Notes: generated by a model from the sequence alone, not told the origin. Positions 55,427 through 64,000 are shown, counted from the stretch's first letter. The stretch: DNA of 64,000 nt from Azospirillum brasilense (GCF_022023855.1 NZ_CP059450.1:1-64000), one strand, 5' to 3'. Made by a program: numbers and translations.

Positions 55427-56605
55427 TCAGATCACATTCGTCTCCAGCAGGGGGCGGTTCTCCACCAGACGGTCGTAGGCGAAGGCCGACAGGTTCAGGC
55501 TGCGGTAGGCGCCGGTCGTGATCAGCTCCGCCAGTCCGCGTCCGGCGCCCGGCGCCTGTTGCAGGCCATGGCCGCTGAAGCCGTTGCAGAACAGGAAGTT
55601 GCGAAGCTCCGGATGCGGCCCGATGATCGCGTTCTGGTCGATCTCGTTGTATTCGTAGAAGCCGGCCCAGGCGTTGGTGACCTTGATCGCTTCGAAGGCG
55701 GGGACGCGCTCGGCCAGCGCCGGCCACATCATCTCCTCGAACAGATCGTGCTCCACCGTCAGGTCGTCGGTGTCCGGGTCGCGATCGGCGGGCGGCGGGG
55801 CGCCGCAGATGAACTGCTTGCCTTCGGGCCGGAACCACACGCCGGACGGGTCGATGACCAGCGGGCAGCCGGGAAGCTCCTCGCGGCAGTCGAACACAAA
55901 GACGCAGCGCTTGCGCGCCGCCACCGGCAGGTCCACCCCGGCCATGGTGGCGACGCGGCGGGCCTGCGGCCCGGCGGCGTTGACCGCCACCCCGCAGGAC
56001 AGCCGCTGCCCGTCGGCCAGACGCACCGCGGTGACCTTGCCTTCGGCGGCGTCGATGCCCGCGACCTCCCCGGCGATCATGGCGACGCCCAGCGCCTTGG
56101 CCTTGCGGCGGAAGGCCTGCATCAGGCTGTAGCCGTCGAACCAGCCCTCCCCGGACAGGCCGAGCGAGCCGAGCGCGATCCCTTCCACCGACAGCCAGGG
56201 GAAGCGGGCGGTCAGGTCCTCCGGCGACAGCAGCGCCACGTCGGCGCCGCAGGACAGCTGGATGGCGTTGTTCCGGCGCAGGATGTCCGCCCCGGCCCCG
56301 GTCGCCAGATAGAGATAGCCCGGCTCGCGCAGGCCCAGATCCACTGGGTCGCCGTCCACGGACAGATGCTGCGTCGCGTTGCGGATGAAGGATAGGCCGA
56401 ACTGCGACAGCGCGATGTTCGCCGGCGTCGAGAACTGTTGCCGGATCGAGCTGGCCGACAGGGCGGAGGAGGCGCGCTGGTAGGTCGGGTCCCGCTCCAC
56501 CACCGCGACGCTGCCGCCGAAGCCAGGGTCGTTCGCCAGGAAATAGGCGACCGCGCAGCCCATCACACCACCGCCGACGATCACGACGTCGTACCGATCC
56601 GCCAT
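55427..56605 (-). CDS. FAD-dependent oxidoreductase (DAO / sarcosine oxidase-like)
   Basis: This 392-residue cytoplasmic flavoprotein has the FAD-binding N-terminus VVIVGGGVMGCAVAYFLA and the DAO-family block SSALSASSIRQQFSTPANI. The C-terminal FCNGFSGHGLQQAPGAGRGL matches the flavin-closing motif. It likely oxidises a secondary amine such as sarcosine, glycine or a betaine derivative; the substrate is not determined. GGGAG precedes the ATG. No tetrahydrofolate enzyme or transporter is adjacent. Confidence 0.9.
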   Translation of the reverse strand: MADRYDVVIVGGGVMGCAVAYFLANDPGFGGSVAVVERDPTYQRASSALSASSIRQQFSTPANIALSQFGLSFIRNATQHLSVDGDPVDLGLREPGYLYLATGAGADILRRNNAIQLSCGADVALLSPEDLTARFPWLSVEGIALGSLGLSGEGWFDGYSLMQAFRRKAKALGVAMIAGEVAGIDAAEGKVTAVRLADGQRLSCGVAVNAAGPQARRVATMAGVDLPVAARKRCVFVFDCREELPGCPLVIDPSGVWFRPEGKQFICGAPPPADRDPDTDDLTVEHDLFEEMMWPALAERVPAFEAIKVTNAWAGFYEYNEIDQNAIIGPHPELRNFLFCNGFSGHGLQQAPGAGRGLAELITTGAYRSLNLSAFAYDRLVENRPLLETNVI

Positions 56606-56708
56606 CGAACGCTCCCGAATTAACCTTGTTTATCGTTCCGGTGATCGGGCCAGAAGGCGGGGCCGCCGTCAAGAGGGCTCAGGAGGGCCGGCGCTCACCG
56701 CCCGGCGT

Positions 56709-57041
56709 TCAGAGCCCGGCGATGGCGCGGGCGACGGTCATCCATTCGTCGCCCGGCTCGGCGTCGCGCAGGGCCAGCAGGGGCGGCCAGACGCCCAATC
56801 GGCTGCGCCGGCGCTCGGTGACGAAGCGGTCGATCTCCTCCGGCGTCGGCAGGCGGTCAGACTTTCGCTGGTTGCAGCGGCGGTGCGCCAGCACGACGTT
56901 CGGCGCTGCGTCGAGGCCGCCATAGGCCAGCGGAATCAGATGGTCGAAGGTCGCCTTGGCCCCCACCGGCTCCCCGCAATAGAAGCAGCGTCCGCCTTGC
57001 TGGACGTCCATGAGGCGGTACTCGTCGGGACTGACGGGCAT
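56709..57041 (-). CDS. HNH endonuclease-domain protein
   Basis: This 110-residue protein carries GRCFYCGEPVGAKATFDHLI, then LAYGGLDAAPNVVLAHRRC. This is an HNH fold with zinc cysteines (CxxC ... HxxC) and catalytic DH. Stand-alone HNH proteins of this size occur widely in alphaproteobacteria with unknown targets. AAGGA precedes the ATG. It ends the run upstream of the oxidoreductase and follows the kinase gene by 21 bases on the same strand. Confidence 0.87.
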   Translation of the reverse strand: MPVSPDEYRLMDVQQGGRCFYCGEPVGAKATFDHLIPLAYGGLDAAPNVVLAHRRCNQRKSDRLPTPEEIDRFVTERRRSRLGVWPPLLALRDAEPGDEWMTVARAIAGL

Positions 57042-57062
57042 GGCGGCGTCCTTCGAAAATTT

Positions 57063-58424
57063 TCACACCGGCAGGCGGATCAGCACGCGCAGGCCGCCGT
57101 AGGGGCTGTCGCTGAGCGTGATGTCGCCGCCGTGGCTGCGGGCGACGTCGCGGGCGATGGTCAGCCCCAGCCCGGCCCCGCCGGTCGCCTGGTTGCGGGA
57201 ACTGTCCAGGCGGAAGAAGGGCTTGAACACGTCGTCGCGGGAGGCCTGCGGGATGCCCGGCCCGTCGTCGTCCACCAGGATGTCGATGAAGCCGTGCTCG
57301 CGCTCCGCCCGCACCCAGATGCGGTCGCCGTGGCGCCGCGCGTTGGACAGCAGGTTGGCGAGGCAGCGCCGCGTCGCGTTGGGGCGCAGCGGCAGGGTCA
57401 GCCCGTCCGGTGCCGTCAGGGCCACCTCCGCCCCCTCGCGGCGGACGCCGGAGACCACCTCGTTGAGGATGCGGGTCAGGTCGGTCGGCTGGACGGCCTC
57501 CGTCCCCTCGCCGCGGGCGAAGGCCAGATAGCCCTCGATCATCGTCTCCATCTCGGTGACGTCGGTCAGAAGCTCTTCGACCTCCGGCCCGTCGCCGATC
57601 ATGTCCAACGCCAGCTTCATGCGGGTCAGCGGCGTGCGCAGATCGTGGCTGACTCCGGCCAGCATCTCCGTCCGCTGGGTGATCTGGCGGTGGATGCGCT
57701 CGCGCATGCGCAGGAAGGCGACGGCGGCCTGCCGCACCTCGGTCGCTCCCTCCGGCTTGAAGTTGCGCACGTCGCGGCCCTTGCCCAGGGCGTCCGCGGC
57801 GGCGGCCAGCCGCTTGATGGGGCGGATCTGGTTGCGCATGAAGATGATGGCGACGGTGAACAGCACCAGGGCCGAACCGACCATCCACAGGATGAAGATG
57901 TAGCTGGTCGGGCTGAACAGGCGGCGCTCCGGCGACATCACCGACAGCACGCCGTCCGGCATCTGCACGCGGATCTCGTACCATTCGCGGGTGATTCGGG
58001 TGTTGATGGCGAAGGGTCGCCGCACCCGCTCGTGCAGCGCCTTGCTGAGCGTGTTCTCCAGCATGCCGCGCAGCTTCGGCGGGTGGTCGGGCAGGGTGCT
58101 GCCGGGCTCCAGCGTCACGATCAGGTCGGTGCTGCGCGCGGTGGCGGCCAGCGTCCAGTTGCGGCCCTCCGGAGTCGGGTCGTGCTCCAGCATGCCGATG
58201 ACCATGGCGATGTCGCCGGCCACCGCGAAGGCCAGCCGGTTCGTCATGGTGTCCCAGTGCCGGTCGTAGAAGATCCAGGTGGCCACCGCCTGGGCCAGGA
58301 TGACCGGCGTCACGATGATCAGCAGCGAGCGGCCAAACAGCGTGCGCGGCAGGAACCGCTTCAGCAGCCCCGTCTGCTCGCGGCGCGGCATCGGCATCGG
58401 TGCGGCGGCGGTGTCGGTGGTCAT
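57063..58424 (-). CDS. EnvZ-type sensor histidine kinase
   Basis: This 453-residue inner-membrane kinase has TM1 LIIVTPVILAQAVATWIFY, a periplasmic domain of ~125 residues and TM2 FILWMVGSALVLFTVAIIFM. HAMP, HisKA (AGVSHDLRTPLTRMKLALDM) and HATPase (NLLSNARRHGD, DDDGPGIP, GGAGLGLTIARDV) follow. This order and the SHDLRTPLTR motif match EnvZ. The regulator gene lies 49 bases upstream on the same strand, so the pair forms one operon. Confidence 0.93.
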   Translation of the reverse strand: MTTDTAAAPMPMPRREQTGLLKRFLPRTLFGRSLLIIVTPVILAQAVATWIFYDRHWDTMTNRLAFAVAGDIAMVIGMLEHDPTPEGRNWTLAATARSTDLIVTLEPGSTLPDHPPKLRGMLENTLSKALHERVRRPFAINTRITREWYEIRVQMPDGVLSVMSPERRLFSPTSYIFILWMVGSALVLFTVAIIFMRNQIRPIKRLAAAADALGKGRDVRNFKPEGATEVRQAAVAFLRMRERIHRQITQRTEMLAGVSHDLRTPLTRMKLALDMIGDGPEVEELLTDVTEMETMIEGYLAFARGEGTEAVQPTDLTRILNEVVSGVRREGAEVALTAPDGLTLPLRPNATRRCLANLLSNARRHGDRIWVRAEREHGFIDILVDDDGPGIPQASRDDVFKPFFRLDSSRNQATGGAGLGLTIARDVARSHGGDITLSDSPYGGLRVLIRLPV

Positions 58425-58473
58425 GGTCCTGGTCCTAGTGCTCTGGGTCCTCTGGGTGCTCCGGCGGCCCCTG

Positions 58474-59172
58474 TTACGGGTCCGGCCTCAACACATAGCC
58501 CTCGCCGCGCACCGTATGGAGGTAGCGCGGCTCCCGCGGGTCGGGTTCGATCTTGCGGCGCAGCCGGGTCACCTGCACGTCGATGGTGCGGGCGTTGCCG
58601 GCGACCTTGCTGCGCTCCGTCAACTCCTCGCGTGAGAAGATGGTGCCGGGGGAGGCGGCGAGCACGCGCAGCAGCCCCGCCTCCGCGGTGGTCAGCCGGA
58701 CCACCTCCTCGCCCGCCCGCAGCTCGTCGCGATCGGGCAGGTAGATCATCGGGCCGAGCTTCACCGGCTGCGGCGGCACCGGGTCCGCCGGTCGGCTGGC
58801 CTGACGGCGCAGGATCGAGTTGATGCGCAGCAGCAGCTCGCGCGGGTTGAAGGGCTTGGCGAGATAGTCATCGGCCCCGGCCTCCAGCCCGGCGATGCGG
58901 TCGTCCGGCTCGCCCCGCGCGGTCAGCAGCAGGATGGGCAGGTCGCGCTCCCGCCGCAGCGATTCGGTCAGCTCCAGCCCGGTCTCGCCTGGCATCATGA
59001 TGTCGAGGACCAGCAGGTCGAAGGCGAGCCCGGCCAGCTTGGCCCGCGCCTCCGCGGCGTCCTTCGCGGTGGCCACCAGGAAGCCGTTGCCGGCGAGATA
59101 CTTGCGCAGCAGCTCGCGCAGGCGGGTGTCGTCATCGACGACCAGGATGTGGGGCTGGTCTTCTTCGGTCAT
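58474..59172 (-). CDS. ompR: OmpR-type response regulator
   Basis: This 232-residue protein is REC plus a winged-helix DNA-binding domain. The acidic pocket is VVDDDTRL and the phosphoacceptor is in LLVLDIMMPGETGL. ADDYLAKPFNPREL carries the conserved Lys. The output domain ends with NARTIDVQVTRLRRKIEPDP and TVRGEGYVLRP. It pairs with the EnvZ-type kinase downstream. The start at 59172 is chosen for the REC N-terminus; the frame is open to 59232. The regulon is unknown. Confidence 0.93.
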   Translation of the reverse strand: MTEEDQPHILVVDDDTRLRELLRKYLAGNGFLVATAKDAAEARAKLAGLAFDLLVLDIMMPGETGLELTESLRRERDLPILLLTARGEPDDRIAGLEAGADDYLAKPFNPRELLLRINSILRRQASRPADPVPPQPVKLGPMIYLPDRDELRAGEEVVRLTTAEAGLLRVLAASPGTIFSREELTERSKVAGNARTIDVQVTRLRRKIEPDPREPRYLHTVRGEGYVLRPDP

Positions 59173-59271
59173 GGCGCGACTGTAGCGCAACCGCACCCCC
59201 CGCACCAAGGGAAGCGGCGCCGGCCAGACCACGCATCAGAACGCGCATCAGGTTGCGCATTGGGCTCCGTA

Positions 59272-61428
59272 TCAAGCCGCCGCATCGGCGCCCGCGGTCA
59301 GCTCCGCCAGGGTGGACAGGATGCGGTTGGGCGCCGCGGGCTTGGTCAGCACGAGGCAGCCCGCGTCCTTGGCGGCGCGCACGAGGTCGGCGGACAGTTC
59401 CCCGGTCAGCAGGATGGCCGGAACCTCCCGTCCCAGCACCCCGCGAAGGGTCTGGATGCCGCTCAACCCGTCGGTGCCGCCGGGCAGCCGGTAGTCGCTG
59501 AGGATCGCCGAAGGCGCCTGAAGCGTGGCCTGCGCGGCGGCGAGGGCGGAATCGAAACTCTCCGCCGCCATCACTCCCGCTCCGGCCTGCTCCAGCAGCA
59601 GGGTCAGGGAACTGCGCTGCAGCGGATCGTCCTCGACCACCAGCACCCGCCGTCCGGCCAGACGGCCGGGGGAGGACTCGGCGGCGCGAGACAGTGGGGC
59701 GGGGTCCGCCGATCGGGCAACCGCCATCGGTGCCGGGACCGCGGGGGCCGGAACGCGGGGCAGGGTGACCGCGAAGACCGAGCCGCGGCCGACCCGCGAC
59801 CTGACCTCCAGCGGGTGTCCGAGCAGGTGGGCGGTGCGCTCCACGATGGACAGGCCGAGGCCGGCGCCGCGCGACCCGTCACGGGCGGGGTTGCCGATCT
59901 GGTAGAATTCCTCCCAGATCGTGCCCAGCTCGGCGGCGGCGATGCCTTGGCCGCTGTCCCAGATTTCCACCCGCAGGCCGTCGCCGCGCCGCCGCGCCCC
60001 GACGATCACCCCGCCGCGCGCCGTGTACTTGACGGCGTTGGAGAGCAGGTTGCGCAGGATCGGCTGCAACCGCGCGGGGTCGCTGAGCACCCAGGCGGTG
60101 GTAAGCATCACGATCAGCCGCAGGCCCTTGCCCTCGGCCTCCCCCCGCAGCTCGGCGGCGAGCTGGTCGAGCAGCGGGGCGAGCGGGAAGGCGCTGATCT
60201 CCACCGGCACCACGCCGGCCTCCAGCCGCGACAGGGTCAGCAGATCGTCGAGCAGCCGCTGCCCGGCCTGGAGCGACGCCGAGGCCATGGCGCCCAACTG
60301 CTGGAGCGTCGGGTTCGGCGCCTCCTTCAGCAGCAGTTCGTGGAAGGCGGCGAGACCTTGCAGGGGTTGGCGCAGGTCGTGGCTGACGGTCGCCAGCACC
60401 TTCATCTTGGCGAGGCTGGCCATCTCCGCGCTGCGCAGGGCCTTCTCCAGGTCCGCCGTACGTTGGCGGACGCGGTCGTCAAGGCTCTGGTTGGCGCGCA
60501 GAAGCTCCGCCCGGACCGCGTCCTCCCGCCGGGCGCCGGCCAGGGCGAAGACGAACAGCACCAACGCCCCGGTCAAGATGCCGCCGCTGACCGCCGTGGT
60601 CCACAGGGCGCGTTCCCGCCAGGGGGCCAGCACTTCGGCCAGGGGGCGGCTCGCCACCACGACGATCGGGAAACCGGTCAGCATTCGCGCGGCGGTGATC
60701 TGCGTGCCCTCGATGATCGCCGGGCCGTCCGGCGGGTCCCAGGGCTGGGGCCAGGCGGTGGTGGGGGGCTCGACGGCGCTGTCCGGCGGCCATTCCGCGA
60801 GCTTCTCCTTGCTGCTGGTGAACAGGGCCAGACGCGCGCCCTCGCCCCATCCGGCCTCGCCGTACATCTGCGAGAAGTAGGTGTTCTGGATGCCCGCCAC
60901 CGCGATCGCCTGGAGGGTTCCCTCTTCGTCGCGCAGGGCGCGGCTGATGGTGAAGCGTCCCTGGCTGACGCCAGGGCCGGGCAGGTGAGACCCGACATGC
61001 AGGCCCGGAGGCGGTCCCCGCGTGGAGTCCAGATGGGCCTGGGCATAGTCCCGATCCGACAGGTCGCGGGGAGGGGAAGGGTGCTCCGCGCTGTCCAGAA
61101 TCAGCCGCCCCCGCGCGTCGAGCACCCAAACGCCGTTGATCTGCGGCAGGCGCTCCGCGCGGGCGCGCATCGCCGCCTGGATGCGCTGCCCTTCGGCGCG
61201 GTCGTGGCGGTCCCACCGCTCCAGCGCGTCCAGCAGCATGCGCAACTGGGCGTCCCCGGCTTCGATGGCGCGGCTGGCGTGCTCGTCCAGCAGATGGGCG
61301 GTGGCGGCGAACTCCCGGCGGGCCTGTTCCAGCGTGGCGTGGCGGTCGCGGGACACCGACAGGGCGGACACGCCGACGCACAGGGCGGCAAAGGTCAGGA
61401 ACGCGGCCACGAGATGGGCACGCTGCAT
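59272..61428 (-). CDS. Membrane hybrid histidine kinase with Cache-like sensor and REC
   Basis: This 718-residue protein has TM1 (LVAAFLTFAALCVGVSAL), a double-Cache-like periplasmic sensor (~30-285) and TM2 (GGILTGALVLFVFALAG). HisKA (TVSHDLRQPLQGLAAFHELL), HATPase (NLLSNAVKYTARGG, GAGLGLSIVERTAHLLG) and a C-terminal REC domain (VVEDDPLQ, AILSDYRLPGG, LTKPAAPNR) follow. AAGGAG precedes the ATG at 61428. The design matches the hybrid kinase at 20490-23396 except for the missing PAS domains. The adjacent OmpR gene is not necessarily its partner. Confidence 0.92.
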   Translation of the reverse strand: MQRAHLVAAFLTFAALCVGVSALSVSRDRHATLEQARREFAATAHLLDEHASRAIEAGDAQLRMLLDALERWDRHDRAEGQRIQAAMRARAERLPQINGVWVLDARGRLILDSAEHPSPPRDLSDRDYAQAHLDSTRGPPPGLHVGSHLPGPGVSQGRFTISRALRDEEGTLQAIAVAGIQNTYFSQMYGEAGWGEGARLALFTSSKEKLAEWPPDSAVEPPTTAWPQPWDPPDGPAIIEGTQITAARMLTGFPIVVVASRPLAEVLAPWRERALWTTAVSGGILTGALVLFVFALAGARREDAVRAELLRANQSLDDRVRQRTADLEKALRSAEMASLAKMKVLATVSHDLRQPLQGLAAFHELLLKEAPNPTLQQLGAMASASLQAGQRLLDDLLTLSRLEAGVVPVEISAFPLAPLLDQLAAELRGEAEGKGLRLIVMLTTAWVLSDPARLQPILRNLLSNAVKYTARGGVIVGARRRGDGLRVEIWDSGQGIAAAELGTIWEEFYQIGNPARDGSRGAGLGLSIVERTAHLLGHPLEVRSRVGRGSVFAVTLPRVPAPAVPAPMAVARSADPAPLSRAAESSPGRLAGRRVLVVEDDPLQRSSLTLLLEQAGAGVMAAESFDSALAAAQATLQAPSAILSDYRLPGGTDGLSGIQTLRGVLGREVPAILLTGELSADLVRAAKDAGCLVLTKPAAPNRILSTLAELTAGADAAA

Positions 61429-61752
61429 GCCGCCGGCTCCTTCAGGAAAGCTAAGACAAAAGAATCGGGTTGCCAAAATCATGGGCTAAGCAACAAGCCG
61501 GGGACAACTCCGCCGAAGGGCAGGGACGACACCGACGAACGAGGCAAGAGTCGTGAGTCGAAGCAAGTGCGCAGGGCTTTGCCCGAAGGGTTCGGGTTGC
61601 ATCACGGCCTTTCGATCCCCACATGAAAAGAGTCGAATTTCTTTGGGTCTACGGTCCGCTTGCAGATCGCTGCGTCTGGTCCTTCCCCTCGGTGATTTGA
61701 TGTGAACCCGTGGCACGAGCGCCATGGGAAACCTCGTTCAAGGAACTACCAG
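61429..61752. other. Interval holding the cspA leader
   Basis: No gene is supported on either strand; an 80-codon minus frame across it looks like chance. The right half is presumably the promoter and the long 5' leader normally seen before cold-shock genes. No specific structure was proven. Confidence 0.4.
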
Positions 61753-61959
61753 ATGGCTACTGGAACCGTGAAATGGTTCAACACCACCAAGGGCTACGGC
61801 TTCATCCAGCCGGATGACGGGACGGCCGACGTGTTCGTCCACATCTCCGCCGTTGAGCGGTCGGGCATCAACATTCATGAAGGCCAGAAGCTGTCCTACG
61901 AACTCCAGCGCGACCCCAAGAAGGGCAAGAGCGCCGCGGCCAACCTGAAGGAAGCGTGA
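61753..61959 (+). CDS. cspA: Cold-shock domain protein, CspA type
   Basis: This 68-residue RNA chaperone consists of one cold-shock domain with both RNP motifs, KGYGFIQPDD and DVFVHISAVE, and the N-terminal ATGTVKWFNTT. AAGGA lies nine bases before the ATG; the upstream frame to 61702 is not part of the domain. A small hairpin follows the stop. Confidence 0.95.
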   Translation: MATGTVKWFNTTKGYGFIQPDDGTADVFVHISAVERSGINIHEGQKLSYELQRDPKKGKSAAANLKEA

Positions 61960-61965
61960 TTTTAA

Positions 61966-61985
61966 GCTCCGATTTTTGTCGGAGC
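61966..61985 (+). terminator. Hairpin after cspA
   Basis: GCTCCGA-TTTTTG-TCGGAGC is a perfect seven-base stem with a T-rich loop, starting six bases after the stop. The flank after it has no T run, so it may be a stabiliser or weak terminator. Confidence 0.5.
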
Positions 61986-62111
61986 CGCTCTTCAGGGGCC
62001 GGTTGCCCCCAACCTGTAACAGCCGCTTCACAAAAGAAACGCATGCTCCATGGACCACCGGGACTGCCCGGATGGTGCCATGGGGCACGATGACGATCAC
62101 AGGAGGCATGC

Positions 62112-62372
62112 ATGGCATCCGATAACCGCAGCGCGGATCGGAATGATCTCGACTCCATGACCCGCGAGTTTCTTGCGAAGGGGGGCAAAATCGTTCAGTG
62201 CCCGCCGGGGTCCTCGGACAGCGTGGTGTACAAGCGCACGTCCTTCCGCCGCCGCGGCGCCGCGAACGCCGCGGGCAAGGAAGGGGCGGAGGGCGCCGCC
62301 GGCGCCCCGCCGGCGGATGCGGCTCCTGCCGCCAACACCACCACGGAAGCGACCCCGGCCAAGGACAGCTGA
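62112..62372 (+). CDS. Small Ala/Gly-rich protein of unknown function
   Basis: This 86-residue protein has a structured-looking N-terminus (NDLDSMTREFLAKGGKIVQC, PPGSSDSVVYKRTSFRRRGA) and a disordered Ala/Gly/Pro tail. AGGAGG precedes the ATG closely. The pattern EFLAKGGKI-x-x-CPPG is reminiscent of small proteins seen across Rhodospirillales, without known role. Confidence 0.65.
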   Translation: MASDNRSADRNDLDSMTREFLAKGGKIVQCPPGSSDSVVYKRTSFRRRGAANAAGKEGAEGAAGAPPADAAPAANTTTEATPAKDS

Positions 62373-62408
62373 CCGAAGGCTGGCCCGACCGGCTTTCCGG
62401 CCCGGTTC

Positions 62409-62921
62409 CTACCGCTTCACGGCGGCGAGCCGGGCCGGCACCGGAGGAGCGAACTTCACCCGGTCCTCCTCGTCCATCATGCCCAGCATCACCTTGCGGA
62501 AGCCCTCCACGGCCTCCGCCCCGGCCATGCGGTAGGCGCGGGCGATCCGCTGCCGCTGCGTTTCGGAGAGCTGGCGTTCCAGCTCCACGCCCTTTTCGGT
62601 CAGTTCCAGCAGACGCTGCCGCCGGTCCCGCACGCCCGTCTGCTGCTGGATGAATTCCTGCCGGACCAGTTCCCCCAACACGCGCGACAGGCTCTGCTTG
62701 GTGATCTTCAGGATCGCCAGAAGCTCCGATACGGTGATCTTCGGGTAGCGCCCGACGAAGTAGATGACGCGGTGGTGCGCCCGGCCGAAGCCGATCTGCG
62801 CCAGGATCTCGTCCGGCTCCGCGGTGAATTCCCGATAGGCGTAGAACAGCAGCTCCATGCCCGTGCGAAGTTCCTCTTCGCGCAGGAAAAGCTGGTTCAC
62901 GCCCGCTTTTATGTCAGCCAT
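62409..62921 (-). CDS. MarR-family transcriptional regulator
   Basis: This 170-residue winged-helix protein contains GRAHHRVIYFVGRYPKITVS, then ELLAILKITKQSLSRVLGEL and the wing GVRDRRQRLLELTEKG. The start at 62921 has no obvious ribosome site; the frame is open to 63041. It is divergent from the aminotransferase gene, and the candidate promoter of that gene begins at base 62923, so it may repress it. Confidence 0.87.
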   Translation of the reverse strand: MADIKAGVNQLFLREEELRTGMELLFYAYREFTAEPDEILAQIGFGRAHHRVIYFVGRYPKITVSELLAILKITKQSLSRVLGELVRQEFIQQQTGVRDRRQRLLELTEKGVELERQLSETQRQRIARAYRMAGAEAVEGFRKVMLGMMDEEDRVKFAPPVPARLAAVKR

Positions 62922-62922
62922 G

Positions 62923-62952
62923 TTGACGTGATCGGTGCGATTCGTTACAAAT
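62923..62952 (+). promoter_or_regulatory. Candidate sigma-70 promoter of the aminotransferase gene
   Basis: TTGACG (62923-62928) and TACAAA (62947-62952) are spaced 18 bases apart, facing the aminotransferase gene. It overlaps the 5' edge of the MarR gene. A hairpin CCGCG-AAACAAG-CGCGG (62986-63002) lies in the leader, which may form a regulatory stem. Confidence 0.4.
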
Positions 62953-63061
62953 GGGTCAATAAGCCAGACATAAACGAACAAAGGCCGCGAAACAAGCGCG
63001 GCTTTCGACAATTCCATTCCAAGTCCCGAACAACGGGCCAAAGACCAAGGTGGGAGCCGCC

Positions 63062-63934
63062 ATGTCCATCCTTCCCTTCGACGACCGCGACGGCGTGATC
63101 TGGTACGACGGCGCGCTGGTGCCGTGGCGCGACGCGAATCTGCACGTCCTGTCGCACGGCCTGCACTATGCGAGCTGCGTGTTCGAAGGCGAGCGCGTCT
63201 ACAACGGCACGGTGTTCAAGCTGACCGAGCACAGCGAGCGTCTGGCCGCCTCGGCCCGCATCCTGGGCTTCGAACTTCCCTGGTCGGTGGCGGAGATCGA
63301 CGCGGCGACCAACGAGACGGTGAAGGCGATGGGCTTCACCGACGCCTATGTCCGCCCGGTGGCGTGGCGCGGCAGCGAGATGATGGGCGTGGCGGCGCAG
63401 GCCAGCCGCATCCACGTCGCCATCGCCGTCTGGCAGTGGCCGAGCTATTTCAGCCCCGAGGCGAAGATGGCCGGCATCAAGCTGACCTGGTCGCGCTGGC
63501 GCCGCCCGGCCCCGGACATGGCGCCGACGGCGTCGAAGGCGGCGGGTCTCTACATGATCTGCACGCTCTCCAAGCACGAGGCGGAGGCCGAGGGCTACCA
63601 GGACGCGCTGATGCTCGACTACCGCGGTTACCTGGCCGAGGCGACCGGGGCGAACCTGTTCCTGGTGATGGACGGCAAGATCCACACCCCGAAGCCCGAC
63701 TGCTTCCTGGACGGCATCACCCGCCGCACGGTGATCGACCTCGCCAAGGCCCGCGGCATCGAGGTGATCGAGCGCCACATCCAGCCCGACGAACTGGCGA
63801 ACACCCAGGAGGTCTTCCTGACCGGCACCGCCGCGGAAGTGACTCCGGTGGGCCAGATCGGCGAGCACCGCTTCACGCCGGGCCGCGTCTGCGAGACGCT
63901 GGTGAAGGACTACGACGCGCTGGTCAGAGCGTAG
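63062..63934 (+). CDS. ilvE: Branched-chain amino-acid aminotransferase (class IV PLP)
   Basis: This 290-residue PLP enzyme transfers amino groups to and from Leu/Ile/Val. The N-terminal VLSHGLHYASCVFEGERVYN, the PLP-lysine region PTASKAAGLYMICTLSKHEA and the EATGANLFLVMDGKI block match BCAT. GGGAG lies at the right distance before the ATG at 63062. D-amino-acid aminotransferase and ADC lyase share the fold, but the substrate loop VRPVAWRGSEMMG fits BCAT better. A terminator follows. Confidence 0.92.
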   Translation: MSILPFDDRDGVIWYDGALVPWRDANLHVLSHGLHYASCVFEGERVYNGTVFKLTEHSERLAASARILGFELPWSVAEIDAATNETVKAMGFTDAYVRPVAWRGSEMMGVAAQASRIHVAIAVWQWPSYFSPEAKMAGIKLTWSRWRRPAPDMAPTASKAAGLYMICTLSKHEAEAEGYQDALMLDYRGYLAEATGANLFLVMDGKIHTPKPDCFLDGITRRTVIDLAKARGIEVIERHIQPDELANTQEVFLTGTAAEVTPVGQIGEHRFTPGRVCETLVKDYDALVRA

Positions 63935-63941
63935 CAAACAA

Positions 63942-63980
63942 CATGCGCCCTGTTCCCGGGTCTGAGGAATAGGGCGCATG
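63942..63980 (+). terminator. Intrinsic terminator after the aminotransferase gene
   Basis: CATGCGCCCT and AGGGCGCATG form a perfect 10-base stem. An inner TTCC/GGAA continues the stem across one mismatch. CGGTTTTCGGTCTTTTG follows, giving the T-rich end. Confidence 0.8.
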
Positions 63981-64000
63981 CGGTTTTCGGTCTTTTGTTG

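Overview
The window reads as high-GC alphaproteobacterial chromosome or chromid, most like Azospirillum or a close Rhodospirillales relative. This is inferred from the very high G/C third positions, the gene content (HAAT and TRAP transporters, many two-component proteins, glutathione-dependent formaldehyde oxidation, SelW-like Rdx protein) and the small lineage-type proteins. No phage, plasmid, IS element, CRISPR or rRNA genes were seen. About 55 protein genes and two tRNA genes (Ala-GGC, Leu-CAG) are supported.

Layout. 0-8 kb: a LivGFKHM-type ABC transporter co-directional with acetoacetyl-CoA synthetase and 3-hydroxybutyrate dehydrogenase, suggesting a ketone-body or hydroxy-acid uptake and activation unit. 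8-10.2 kb: a Nu-class-like glutathione transferase, small proteins and a receiver-only regulator. 10.4-19.4 kb (minus): a trehalose/maltooligosaccharide operon with a 1,879-residue single ORF that joins a maltokinase-like domain, a TreZ domain and a MalQ domain, followed by TreY and a cupin. 20-25 kb: tRNAs, a hybrid histidine kinase and a MarR regulator. 25-28.7 kb: divergent L,D-transpeptidase and D,D-carboxypeptidase genes. 28.8-35.1 kb: Rdx protein, a binding-protein ABC system split over both strands, and a metallo-beta-lactamase-fold protein. 35.2-39 kb: CPA1 antiporter, YedE-like transporter and an RTX protein. 39-42.2 kb: LysR, frmA and fghA. 42.3-46.6 kb: TAXI-TRAP transporter with a DgcN-type (DUF1611) enzyme. 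46.7-51.7 kb: Nudix hydrolase and an RND pump. 51.8-57 kb: AhpD-like protein with AraC regulator, an SDR-like remnant, small proteins, a FAD oxidase and an HNH protein. 57-61.4 kb: EnvZ/OmpR-type pair and a second hybrid kinase. 61.7-64 kb: cold-shock protein, MarR and IlvE-type aminotransferase.

How genes may work together. AACS and BdhA together convert 3-hydroxybutyrate to acetoacetyl-CoA, and the upstream transporter could supply substrate. TreY and the TreZ domain make trehalose from maltodextrin, while the MalQ and maltokinase-like domains could recycle short glucans on the same polypeptide. The D,D-carboxypeptidase makes the tetrapeptide donors an L,D-transpeptidase uses. FrmA and FghA are consecutive steps of formaldehyde oxidation.

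Non-coding structure is the other theme. G/C-rich palindromic repeat elements lie in at least five intergenic spaces, and one supplies the C-terminus of the 1,879-residue protein. Hairpins sit between the binding-protein and permease genes of three unrelated transporters. Two leaders (CPA1 antiporter and TAXI binding protein) can fold so as to cover their own start codon or Shine-Dalgarno sequence. All functions are assigned by reading motifs; no database search was possible.
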